A DNA stretch of 13,727 nucleotides from Patescibacteria group bacterium. GTDB lineage: Bacteria; Patescibacteriota; Patescibacteriia; UBA9934; GWF2-40-263. Location of the stretch: NCBI GenBank assembly GCA_004298405.1, contig SCSL01000053.1, positions 1-13,727 of the forward strand, read 5' to 3'. Each line of letters begins with the position of its first letter. The first letter of the stretch is position 1. Both the position numbers and the translations under genes were made by a program. This document shows, piece by piece, positions 8,201 to 13,727 of the stretch. Below the pieces are notes generated by a model. It saw only the letters and a list, made by a program, of their open reading frames with translations, was not told where the DNA came from and made no database searches.

Positions 8201-11200
8201 CGCTCGAGTGGACATACGATACAACGAACGGCAATCTTCTCCAGCGCATCACTCGCGGTGAAGTGTTGGCAAACAGTGATGGAACATACAGTGATACAGG
8301 ACAAGATGCCTATACCACATCATTCGATTACGCCACGAGCGCGGACGGTCTGCTACGCGGTTATGTATCCAAAGAATGGATGAAGGATCAATCGAATAAA
8401 ACCATGCGTGAAACAAGAATATATTATGATAACAACGATTACGGTGCAGTAACGGTTGGGAACAAAACAAAAGAAGAACGTTTGATTTCCGGCGTTCAAT
8501 ACGCCACAACTTCGTATACGTACATGGCAGAAATTGGACTTATGGACTCTCTCACAGATCCAAACGGAAACAAAACGCTGTATTGGTACGATAACTACGT
8601 TTTGTATCCAACAAGCATTACCGATCCACTCGGATATGTGACGCTTTACTCCTACGATTTTTCTGCTGGTCAACCAACCAGTGTCACGGATCCCAACGGA
8701 GGGATCGTGCAGAAAACGTATGATGGTTTAGATCGTGTGGTCAAAGAAGAACAATCCAGCGCAGGTGATCCAGCAACACTGGTAACGACAAAAACCCTTG
8801 CTTACGATGACGTGCAATTTCCTCGAAGTATTCACGAATCCCAATGGCTTGATGCCTCTACTAGTCAGGAACGTTTTACCTATTACGATGGGCTGGGACG
8901 ACCCGTACAACAACGCGTTGAGCTGGATGATGCCGGACAATTCTCCGTCACGGATCAGTATTACAATGAGCTTGGTCTAGTGAATCAGGTATCATTGGCG
9001 TATGCATCTTTAGGAACATCCTATACAACCCCCGCGGACAATATTTTGTTGTATGAATCTTACCTGTATGATCCGCTCCAGCGCGAAACGGAACGCAGGA
9101 ATGCCGTCGGCACGACGCAAACCAGTTACGATAACTGGAAAAAAACGGTCGTCGATCCGAACGGACATATCAAAGAATATCAGGAAGATGCCTATCAACG
9201 TCTGATTGGTGTAAATGAGTATCTCGCGGGCGCTTCGTATTCCACAACGTATTCGTACGACGCCAATAATAATCTGACAAAACTCACAGACGCGAATGGA
9301 AATAACCGCAAGTTCACCTATGATCTTTTGAATCGCCAACTCACGGCGCAAGATTTACATTCACCAATGGATACACAATTCAGTACATGGCACTATCAAT
9401 ATGATGCTGTTGGAAACAAAAAAAGTATAACTGATGGAAATGGCACGACGAGCACGTATCGATACGACGCACTCAACCGAATCATAAGCGAAAATGACCC
9501 TACAACTCCAGGCATTGACATCGCCTACGCGTATGACTCCTGTCAGTACGGAATAGGTCGCCTGTGCTCTGCCAATGTTCAGGATACCGTGAAAACGGAA
9601 TATGCCTATACACCTCTGGGCGACCAAGCATCTGAACAGCGCACCGTTGATGATACGCTTTATGTAACATCATTCGCCTATGATCGACAGCATCATCTTT
9701 CTGAAATGACATACCCAGATGGGGGGACGGCACAGTATCAATCTAATTCAGCGGGAAAAATTTCTACGGTTTTGTTCGCGGATATTGATGGCACCACAAC
9801 ACCTATCGCTGCTGACATCACCTACGCGCCTTCGTCTAAACCAATAGCGCTCACTCTGGGGAATGGCGCGATGATGAACTGGGAATATCACGCCGAACAA
9901 CTCTATCGACTCGCTCGAAAACACACGACGATAGCCGGGGAAACCGTCCAGGATTTTTCCTATCAATATGACGCCAACGGGAATATTGTCAGCATCGATG
10001 ATCAATCAAGTGCCTATCATCCGATGCAACTATTGTACACCTACGATAATCTCGATCGTTTGGTGTCAGCACAGGGAGAAAGCGCGGATCCGGCCCTCGC
10101 GTACATCGAAGCGTATACGTACGATGCGATCGGCAATATCACAGAAACTTCCGCCAACGAGGCGTACCAGTATCAAAGTCGGCGCGCAGGAAATTATGCG
10201 AATCCGCAGGCCGTCACAAAAGTGGGGAGCACGGTGTATGCGTATGATAAAAATGGCAATCTGACAAGTAAAGGACGCTGGACGCATACGTGGAATTTCA
10301 AAAATCAACTGACAGGTTCTACCAATGGTCAGGTGAGTATGAACTATGGCTATGATCATACCGGCGCACGAGTACTAAAAGCAGACTTGGATGGACCAAT
10401 CATAACCACCACAATCAACCCGTATTATGACGTGGAAGATCATCTGGTACGTCGCCATATTCGTTTAGACGATCTTTCACTTGGAGGAATCGCTACTTCA
10501 ACTCACGATACAGATGTAAACACAACACAGCTGATATATCACACGACGGATCACTTAGGCGGAACGCATATTGAATTGAATGAAACAGGATCTGTTGAAG
10601 AATATGTACTCTATAAACCATACGGATCAACGCTCGCGCAAGAGCAAACAGGTGACTACGACAATCCCTATAAATTTACCGGGAAACCCTTGGATCATGA
10701 GACGGGTCTCTACTATTTTAATGCGCGTTATTATGATCCGTTGATTGGGCGTTTCGTGAGTCAAGATCCAATGATCGCAAAAACGATGGAGGGGGGAAAA
10801 GAATCCACGCAAAGTAGCTGGAACGATCATCTCATCAAACCACTAACGGATTGGCGATCTGTCGTGCTTCTGGACCAAGAGACAAATAAAAAAAACATTG
10901 CCATGTACAATAATCCGCAACGTCTTAATAGTTATAGTTATGCTTTGAATAGTCCCTTGAACTATATTGATCCACGTGGTTTAGAAGCTACAAAATCCTT
11001 AACTGATATCGTGATCAATACAACATTTCATGCTATTGAAGCGACGGTTGGTGCTGCTGAGTATATTGCGGGGACAATACTTGTGCTTGAAACTGCAGAT
11101 TTGTACGTTGTAGGACAAATACAACGTCTAACCACAGGAGACAATTTTGGTCTTCACTTAGCCGCTGGAGTCTATGAAAATGGCCGTGACTTACAAAGCG

Positions 11201-11331
11201 AAGGCAGGGATCTGTTTAGTGACGCCTTCAATGGGTTCGTGGAAGATACAAGCGATGCATGGGATTGGGGATGGAGTGATGACAAAACCTATGTTAATGG
11301 AGAAACATTTGACGCGAGCGGTTCATTTTAA
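5260..11331 (+). CDS. giant secreted SpvB/FG-GAP/RHS-repeat protein, TcB-TcC-like
   Basis: This 2023-residue protein has a Sec signal peptide (basic MKRSSWK, hydrophobic core 8-20, AQA before a likely cut at 25/26). An SpvB-like region follows, with IPAGRFGLQPNLDLHYN and GLGWS at 92-96. Six DxNxDG calcium-loop motifs of FG-GAP/VCBS type start at D348, D445, D541, D602, D675 and D772. A TcB-like middle part carries DTITSPQGS near 813 and GFGEV near 888. YD/RHS repeats run from about 1000 to 1760 (for example at Y1333 and Y1381). The RHS core has DHLGGTH at 1764, GRFVSQDP at 1830-1837 and YIDPRGL ending at 1908. A 115-residue tip completes the protein. In studied TcB-TcC and Rhs proteins this layout forms a shell around a tip released by an aspartyl autoprotease; here that is inference. 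Hand-counted samples give 24/60 and 22/60 GC against 39/60 and 33/60 in gyrB, which suggests transfer. No immunity gene is visible. It could be a toxin or a surface adhesin. Confidence 0.9.
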   Translation: MKRSSWKFLLAILFVSGFFSLPAQADEVPPFTFLNETHQNTLQSDQTLQPDSNTGAYRFTYSTTIPAGRFGLQPNLDLHYNNQDQSQDGIFGLGWSMDFPVIRRLNKTGVDNLYTDHYFTSSFSGELVPISLTDDVHGTYGARIETGDFLIYTFRAEGYWTVTDKRGTEYTFGDTNDSVQNDPADSTRVFAWMVRRVQDTNHNFVRYEYTKENGQVYPAKINYTGNGENDGSFSVYFTLESRPDVVTSYDTGFHVQTTRRVSQIAVRENEGDIHHFDFAYTTGHNGVRSLLASVIETGYAADGTVTALPPETFTYSGAEKTWIEDTDYSLPTYFKTYNSRYDNVRQADVNGDGLVDLIQAYEQKSGYDPVQYFTHVFLNKGDGTGWEESLWSFPEHCVSGCFPVRYVFHDGRDDPSPEVITDPYAQAPVTFNDYSGNDTGARLVDVNGDGLTDLLESYRVEVDEQYYYPRFEGAAWEEWGCTDDPLTSPQCYTEEYGSHEEDISAVYINTGSGWMEDANYIVPVFAIDLSTHRDQGVRFADVNGDGLTDLLQGRDNYYGNGEQAVYLNKGDGTGWQMDLSFFLPVTFTLDGGSKDSGARLGDVNGDGLPDIIRVETGFGDERDGSTVYLNKGDGTGWVEDANYSIPIMYHPDWAQDGWETKMGFGYQDFGLRLMDVNADGLQDLMLAKQDQQYCGEPKYQEGNCASVLVSTVFLNTGNNFVEDNSYTLPTITDDEYLEANEGPYYYDEQHPFDTMLFFADQYTADQGVRIADVNGDGTTDFMLSYDGGYGYAMKEYQLQSVYTHDASVPDLLDTITSPQGSITSITYQASAVYKDEVLGLANPALPYTVQTVRLVQTDDGFGNLSSTTYEYKDGRMYYEYPLEKTFAGFGEVKITNDSGFVTKQYYHQGNETNAILGEYEDHVSKIGKKYREEKYNDAEHVMQTVVQRWERSDLGYGNYFSRNTITTQLDYDGNDDHKDRALEWTYDTTNGNLLQRITRGEVLANSDGTYSDTGQDAYTTSFDYATSADGLLRGYVSKEWMKDQSNKTMRETRIYYDNNDYGAVTVGNKTKEERLISGVQYATTSYTYMAEIGLMDSLTDPNGNKTLYWYDNYVLYPTSITDPLGYVTLYSYDFSAGQPTSVTDPNGGIVQKTYDGLDRVVKEEQSSAGDPATLVTTKTLAYDDVQFPRSIHESQWLDASTSQERFTYYDGLGRPVQQRVELDDAGQFSVTDQYYNELGLVNQVSLAYASLGTSYTTPADNILLYESYLYDPLQRETERRNAVGTTQTSYDNWKKTVVDPNGHIKEYQEDAYQRLIGVNEYLAGASYSTTYSYDANNNLTKLTDANGNNRKFTYDLLNRQLTAQDLHSPMDTQFSTWHYQYDAVGNKKSITDGNGTTSTYRYDALNRIISENDPTTPGIDIAYAYDSCQYGIGRLCSANVQDTVKTEYAYTPLGDQASEQRTVDDTLYVTSFAYDRQHHLSEMTYPDGGTAQYQSNSAGKISTVLFADIDGTTTPIAADITYAPSSKPIALTLGNGAMMNWEYHAEQLYRLARKHTTIAGETVQDFSYQYDANGNIVSIDDQSSAYHPMQLLYTYDNLDRLVSAQGESADPALAYIEAYTYDAIGNITETSANEAYQYQSRRAGNYANPQAVTKVGSTVYAYDKNGNLTSKGRWTHTWNFKNQLTGSTNGQVSMNYGYDHTGARVLKADLDGPIITTTINPYYDVEDHLVRRHIRLDDLSLGGIATSTHDTDVNTTQLIYHTTDHLGGTHIELNETGSVEEYVLYKPYGSTLAQEQTGDYDNPYKFTGKPLDHETGLYYFNARYYDPLIGRFVSQDPMIAKTMEGGKESTQSSWNDHLIKPLTDWRSVVLLDQETNKKNIAMYNNPQRLNSYSYALNSPLNYIDPRGLEATKSLTDIVINTTFHAIEATVGAAEYIAGTILVLETADLYVVGQIQRLTTGDNFGLHLAAGVYENGRDLQSEGRDLFSDAFNGFVEDTSDAWDWGWSDDKTYVNGETFDASGSF

Positions 11332-11410
11332 AGCTAAGTTAACCTCGTCTAGAAGGTCTGTACTTACTCTTGCTAAATTTTTTGTATAGGTGTAGTGTGT
11401 TTTTTATCAG

Positions 11411-11428
11411 CCCCCACCAGGGGGTTTT
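11411..11428 (+). terminator. probable terminator after the RHS gene
   Basis: ccccc (11411-11415) and ggggg (11420-11424) form a compact all-GC stem with the loop acca, followed by TTTT. It lies between the RHS gene and secE and would insulate the secE operon. The stem is short and the T tract only four long, so termination may be partial. Confidence 0.6.
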
Positions 11429-11432
11429 AAGA

Positions 11433-11438
11433 TAGAAT
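11433..11438 (+). promoter_or_regulatory. possible -10 box for secE
   Basis: TAGAAT lies 5 nt before the secE ATG, the same leaderless spacing seen for two other genes here. No -35 box is recognisable and the GC hairpin occupies that position, so this is weak. There is no Shine-Dalgarno before secE. Confidence 0.25.
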
Positions 11439-11443
11439 TTTTT

Positions 11444-11668
11444 ATGTCTTCCACGACGGTGAAAAAAAAGAATCCCTTCCAATGGCTCGTCCGCTATTTC
11501 CGAGAAGCGCGCGCGGAGCTGAAAAAAGTCACCTGGCCTAATCGCCAGATGACCACAACCTATTCGCTTATTGTGATCGGACTCTGCCTGATCCTTGCCG
11601 CCTTTTTTGGAGGTCTTGATTGGGTGCTTAACAAAGGCCTTGAATGGCTCATCCTTCTAACCAGCTAA
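11444..11668 (+). CDS. secE: preprotein translocase subunit SecE
   Basis: This is the small essential SecYEG subunit that clamps SecY in the membrane. At 74 residues it is the short, single-span form typical of most bacteria outside the enterics. The family block ARAELKKVTWPNRQ (about 23-36) forms the amphipathic cytoplasmic helix and hinge. One transmembrane segment follows at about 41-62. The N-terminus is basic (KKKNPFQW). The stop is followed after one base by the nusG ATG, the classical secE-nusG pair. It follows the foreign-looking RHS gene behind a terminator. Confidence 0.95.
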   Translation: MSSTTVKKKNPFQWLVRYFREARAELKKVTWPNRQMTTTYSLIVIGLCLILAAFFGGLDWVLNKGLEWLILLTS

Positions 11669-11669
11669 T

Positions 11670-12215
11670 ATGGCAAAACAAACAGCCAATTTTGGACGCC
11701 GCTGGTTCGCGATCCACACGTATTCCGGATACGAGGAAAACGTCGCCGAGAACCTGACTCAGCGTATCGAGACAATGGACATGGAAGACAAAATCTTCAG
11801 CGTCCTCGTTCCCAAAGAAAAGAAAATTAAAATCAAGAACGGCAAACGCAAGACCGTGGAGGAAAAAATCTTTCCGGGCTATGTGCTTGTGGAGATGCTC
11901 GTGACGGATGATTCCTGGTATGTCGTGCGCAACACACCAAACGTCACGGGATTCATCGGAACGGGTACGACTCCAACACCAATCGCCGAGGAAGAAATGG
12001 AGGCCCTCAAGAAACGCATGGGTGTGGATGAACCTGAATTTAAGATGGATGTCCAAAAGGGAGACTCTGTGCAGATCACGGATGGTCCGTTTAAGAATCA
12101 GGAAGGAAAGGTCGCAGAAATCGACGAGGAACGCGGCAAGATCAAGGTGCTCGTGAACCTCTTTGGTCGCGAAACTCCGGTCGAGCTCGACTTCTTGCAA
12201 ATTAGAAAGACCTAA
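11670..12215 (+). CDS. nusG: transcription termination/antitermination factor NusG
   Basis: NusG binds the RNA polymerase clamp and modulates pausing, Rho action and transcription-translation coupling. At 181 residues it has the normal two-domain form. The NGN domain covers about 10-115, with RWFAIHTYSGYEENVAENL and the FPGYVLVEM strand near 69-77. The KOW domain covers about 127-180, with KGDSVQITDGPFKNQEG and VLVNLFGRETPVELDF. There is no large insert. No Shine-Dalgarno precedes the ATG; the 1-bp gap from secE suggests translation by reinitiation. Confidence 0.96.
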   Translation: MAKQTANFGRRWFAIHTYSGYEENVAENLTQRIETMDMEDKIFSVLVPKEKKIKIKNGKRKTVEEKIFPGYVLVEMLVTDDSWYVVRNTPNVTGFIGTGTTPTPIAEEEMEALKKRMGVDEPEFKMDVQKGDSVQITDGPFKNQEGKVAEIDEERGKIKVLVNLFGRETPVELDFLQIRKT

Positions 12216-12223
12216 GGTATAAA
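12195..12223 (+). promoter_or_regulatory. probable rplK-rplA promoter at the end of nusG
   Basis: TTGCAA (12195-12200) and TATAAA (12218-12223) are separated by exactly 17 bp, with the -10 box starting 3 nt after the nusG stop. A start near 12230 would give a leader of about 70 nt before rplK that contains the hairpin at 12252-12286. E. coli also has a promoter between nusG and rplK. Confidence 0.55.
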
Positions 12224-12251
12224 TCCGCCCGTTAATCCCTAGCCGTGGTTG

Positions 12252-12286
12252 CCTTAAGCCCTGAGCTTGTCGAAGGGTCGCTAAGG
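12252..12286. repeat. palindromic repeat-like hairpin in the nusG-rplK gap
   Basis: The outer arms ccttaagc (12252-12259) and gctaagg (12280-12286) pair with one bulged base. Inside is ccctgagcttgtcgaaggg (12259-12277), closed by ccct/aggg. From memory, this inner string closely resembles a dispersed palindromic repeat core seen in many unrelated bacterial genomes. It falls in the predicted 5' leader of rplK, so it could also act as a leader structure. No confident L1-binding motif was identified. Confidence 0.55.
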
Positions 12287-12302
12287 AATCCACTTAAAAA
12301 AT

Positions 12303-12725
12303 ATGGCAAAGAAACTTGTCACCCAGGTCAAACTCCAGATTCCTGGAGGTGCGGCCACTCCAGCGCCTCCGGTAGGTCCAGCGCTTGGTCAACACGGACT
12401 CCCGATCGGAGACTTCGTTACCAAGTTCAACGCGGCGACCCAAGATCGTCGTGGTGAAACCGTTCCGGTCATCATCAATGTCTACGAAGATCGAACCTTC
12501 GACTTCGTGACAAAGACGGCTCCCGCTTCCGACATGATCATGAAAGCCGCGAACATCAAGAAAGGATCCAGCAACCCGCTCACCACAAAAGTGGGAACGA
12601 TCACAAAAGCACAGTTGAAGGAGATCGCCGAAAAGAAAATGCCCGACCTCAACGCCAATGATATCGAGGCCGCGATGAGAATTATTGCCGGCACTGCACG
12701 TCAGATGGGAGTTGAAATTAAGTAA
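12303..12725 (+). CDS. rplK: 50S ribosomal protein uL11
   Basis: uL11 binds the GTPase-associated region of 23S rRNA and forms the base of the L7/L12 stalk. At 140 residues it has the normal length. The N-terminal domain starts MAKKLVTQVKLQIPGG and has PAPPVGPALGQHG, the proline-rich hinge for factor and RelA-type responses, followed by FNAAT. The C-terminal RNA-binding domain has KTAPAS, KKGSSNP and the ending IIAGTARQMGVEI. No Shine-Dalgarno lies at normal spacing before the ATG. Its TAA stop is the first base pairs of a long inverted repeat. Confidence 0.97.
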   Translation: MAKKLVTQVKLQIPGGAATPAPPVGPALGQHGLPIGDFVTKFNAATQDRRGETVPVIINVYEDRTFDFVTKTAPASDMIMKAANIKKGSSNPLTTKVGTITKAQLKEIAEKKMPDLNANDIEAAMRIIAGTARQMGVEIK

Positions 12726-12847
12726 AACGTCCAGGATTGGCGATCTGCTCGTCCTTCGGTCGAAAACTCGCTCACCGTAGGTTGCCTACGATTCGCGAGC
12801 TTTTCTCCCTGCAGGACTTCGCATCTCATCCAATCCAGAACGTTTTA
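12723..12847. repeat. 125-bp imperfect palindrome filling the rplK-rplA gap
   Basis: The ends taaaacgtccaggattgg (12723-12740) and ccaatccagaacgtttta (12830-12847) are inverse complements at 16 of 18 positions. Moving inward, gtcct (12751-12755) pairs with aggac (12813-12817), and aaaa/ctcgc (12763-12771) pairs with gcgag/tttt (12795-12804, one bulged base). The tip is cgtagg-ttg-cctacg (12776-12790). The whole can fold as one long hairpin. It is non-coding as far as I can see and looks like a mobile palindromic repeat. A structured regulatory RNA between rplK and rplA is the alternative. Confidence 0.7.
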
Positions 12848-12899
12848 CATTCAATAATTTACTTGTGGGAGTCGGGCAGAACTCGACACTCGAACCACT

Positions 12900-13583
12900 A
12901 TGCCAAGTACACGATTCAAACAAGCCAAAGCGCTTGTCGATAAATCTAAAACGTACACTGTTCGCGAAGCCATTGCCCTCGCCAAGAAAGCCGCCACAGC
13001 CAAGTACGACGAAGCTATGGAGCTTCATGTACGCCTGGGAATCGACGCCACCAAGTCCGACCAACAGGTGCGTGGCACGATCGCCCTTCCACATGGAACC
13101 GGTAAGATCAAACGTGTCGCCGCGTTCGTCGAAGCGGAAAAGGAAGCGGATGCCAAAGCCGCTGGAGCTGATATTGTCGGAGGAGATGAACTTATCGCCA
13201 CGATCGCAACAAAAGGGACAATCGACTTCGACGTGGCTGTTGCTACTCCAGCCATGATGCCAAAGCTGGCCAAGCTCGCCCGTCTCTTGGGACCCCGTGG
13301 CCTCATGCCAAACCCAAAAACGGACACGGTGTCACCAAACGTGACGAAGATGATTGCTGAACAAAAAGCTGGAAAGGAAAGTTTCAAAAATGATCCGCAA
13401 GGCAATCTCCACCAGATCTTTGGTCGAAAATCTTTCACCGAAGCACAGCTTGAGGAAAACCTCCGTGCGCTCTTGGAGACAGTCAAGCGCATGAAACCTC
13501 CATCCTCCAAGGGCATCTATCTGAAATCCTCAACGATCGCCTCTAGCGTTGGCCCTGGAATCAAAATAGATCCAAATTCATAA
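12900..13583 (+). CDS. rplA: 50S ribosomal protein uL1
   Basis: uL1 forms the L1 stalk of the 50S subunit, which guides deacylated tRNA out of the E site; in studied bacteria it also represses its own operon by binding mRNA. At 227 residues it is near the usual 225-235. Domain I starts with YTVREAIALAKKAA, then DEAMELHVRLGID and QQVRGTIALPHGTGK. The family signature LARLLGPRGLMPNPKTDTV lies at about 127-145, followed by the return to domain I with GRKSFTEAQLEENLRALL. No Shine-Dalgarno is seen before the ATG. It lies 174 bp after rplK, behind a long palindrome, and ends at a perfect terminator; rplJ does not follow. Confidence 0.97.
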   Translation: MPSTRFKQAKALVDKSKTYTVREAIALAKKAATAKYDEAMELHVRLGIDATKSDQQVRGTIALPHGTGKIKRVAAFVEAEKEADAKAAGADIVGGDELIATIATKGTIDFDVAVATPAMMPKLAKLARLLGPRGLMPNPKTDTVSPNVTKMIAEQKAGKESFKNDPQGNLHQIFGRKSFTEAQLEENLRALLETVKRMKPPSSKGIYLKSSTIASSVGPGIKIDPNS

Positions 13584-13593
13584 ATGACCATTC

Positions 13594-13621
13594 AAAAATT
13601 CGCCATCATAGGCGAATTTTT
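13594..13621 (+). terminator. intrinsic terminator after rplA
   Basis: aaaaattcgcc (13594-13604) and ggcgaattttt (13611-13621) form a perfect 11-bp stem with a 6-nt loop, ending in five T. It is symmetric (A run before, T run after), so it could end transcription from both directions. It starts 10 nt after the rplA stop. Confidence 0.9.
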
Positions 13622-13630
13622 GGTGTTAGA

Positions 13631-13671
13631 TAAAGTTGAAAACCGGACTCGTTAAAGTTCAAAACCGGACT
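13631..13671. repeat. two 19-bp direct repeats, possible insertion-sequence end
   Basis: taaagttgaaaaccggact (13631-13649) and taaagttcaaaaccggact (13653-13671) differ at one base and have a 22-bp period. They begin 10 bp after the rplA terminator, and the segment before them starts TGTTAGA (13624 onward). Closely spaced copies of a transposase-binding site at an element end are known in several insertion-sequence families. The other end is outside the window, so the element type is unknown. Confidence 0.45.
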
Positions 13672-13727
13672 GCTGGCAGGTCGTCGTACTTTACTGTCTG
13701 GACTCCGACGAGTGTTCCTTTGAACCA
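13659..13727 (-). CDS. possible 3' end of an ORF running off the window edge
   Basis: On the minus strand a frame enters from the window edge and stays open for 22 codons, reading WFKGTLVGVQTVKYDDLPAV then RF, to a TGA at 13661-13659 that lies inside the second 19-bp repeat. If the repeats mark an insertion-sequence end, this could be the C-terminus of its transposase. I do not recognise the residues, and another minus frame is also open here, so the call is weak. Confidence 0.2.
   Translation of the reverse strand, partial: WFKGTLVGVQTVKYDDLPAVRF

Noticed and set aside
11174..11389. 71-codon plus-strand ORF overlapping the end of the RHS gene, a candidate immunity gene
   Set aside because: It lies mostly out of frame within the RHS tip and has no Shine-Dalgarno or promoter. 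Its composition looks like a frame shadow.
11649..12293. 214-codon minus-strand ORF antisense to nusG
   Set aside because: It mirrors the strongly supported nusG reading frame, and its only unshared part comes from the palindromic repeat.
12848..12899. Possible L1-binding leader structure before rplA
   Set aside because: Only short complementary strings (gtcg/cgac) could be seen, with no recognisable rRNA-like L1 site.
12737..12943. 68-codon ORF in the rplK-rplA gap
   Set aside because: It is the translation of the palindromic repeat running into rplA in another frame, with no start signal.

Overview
The window reads as a bacterial chromosome segment of moderate GC using the standard code. 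Its core genes are single-copy housekeeping genes: rodA, gyrB and the run secE-nusG-rplK-rplA. Several features point to a streamlined, Patescibacteria (CPR)-like organism: a 74-residue SecE, a gyrB with no recF or gyrA beside it, few Shine-Dalgarno sequences, and promoters that sit almost on the start codon and so imply leaderless mRNAs. This assignment is an inference from gene style, not from a phylogenetic marker search.

Left part (1-2308): a minus-strand pair. An unrecognised single-pass membrane protein (1247-2170) lies upstream of, and almost touches, rodA (123-1244), the peptidoglycan glycosyltransferase of cell elongation. A near-perfect extended -10 box only 8 nt before the ATG of the membrane protein suggests a leaderless mRNA. 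A long hairpin (5-56) lies downstream of rodA. The divergent gap to gyrB holds a terminator-like hairpin facing gyrB.

Middle (2309-11443): gyrB carries a small GC-rich palindrome inside its reading frame. It is followed by an unrecognised 246-residue protein with its own Shine-Dalgarno and a strong terminator. A separate transcription unit then encodes a 2023-residue secreted protein with a Sec signal, an SpvB-like domain, six calcium-binding FG-GAP-type loops, a TcB-like middle region, YD/RHS repeats, an RHS core ending in DPRGL, and a 115-residue C-terminal tip. This is the layout of TcB-TcC/RHS toxin cocoons fused in one chain. In hand-counted samples the gene is clearly more AT-rich than its neighbours, and no immunity gene is visible. 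It is the accessory, most system-like part of the window.

Right part (11444-13727): secE and nusG are separated by one base. A good promoter at the end of nusG (12195-12223) then drives rplK, and rplA follows. The nusG-rplK and rplK-rplA gaps each hold a repeat-like palindrome; the second is about 125 bp long and fills most of its gap. A perfect terminator closes the operon after rplA, so rplJ/rplL do not follow directly. Just beyond it, two 19-bp direct repeats (13631-13671) and an open reading frame running off the window edge look like the end of an insertion sequence.
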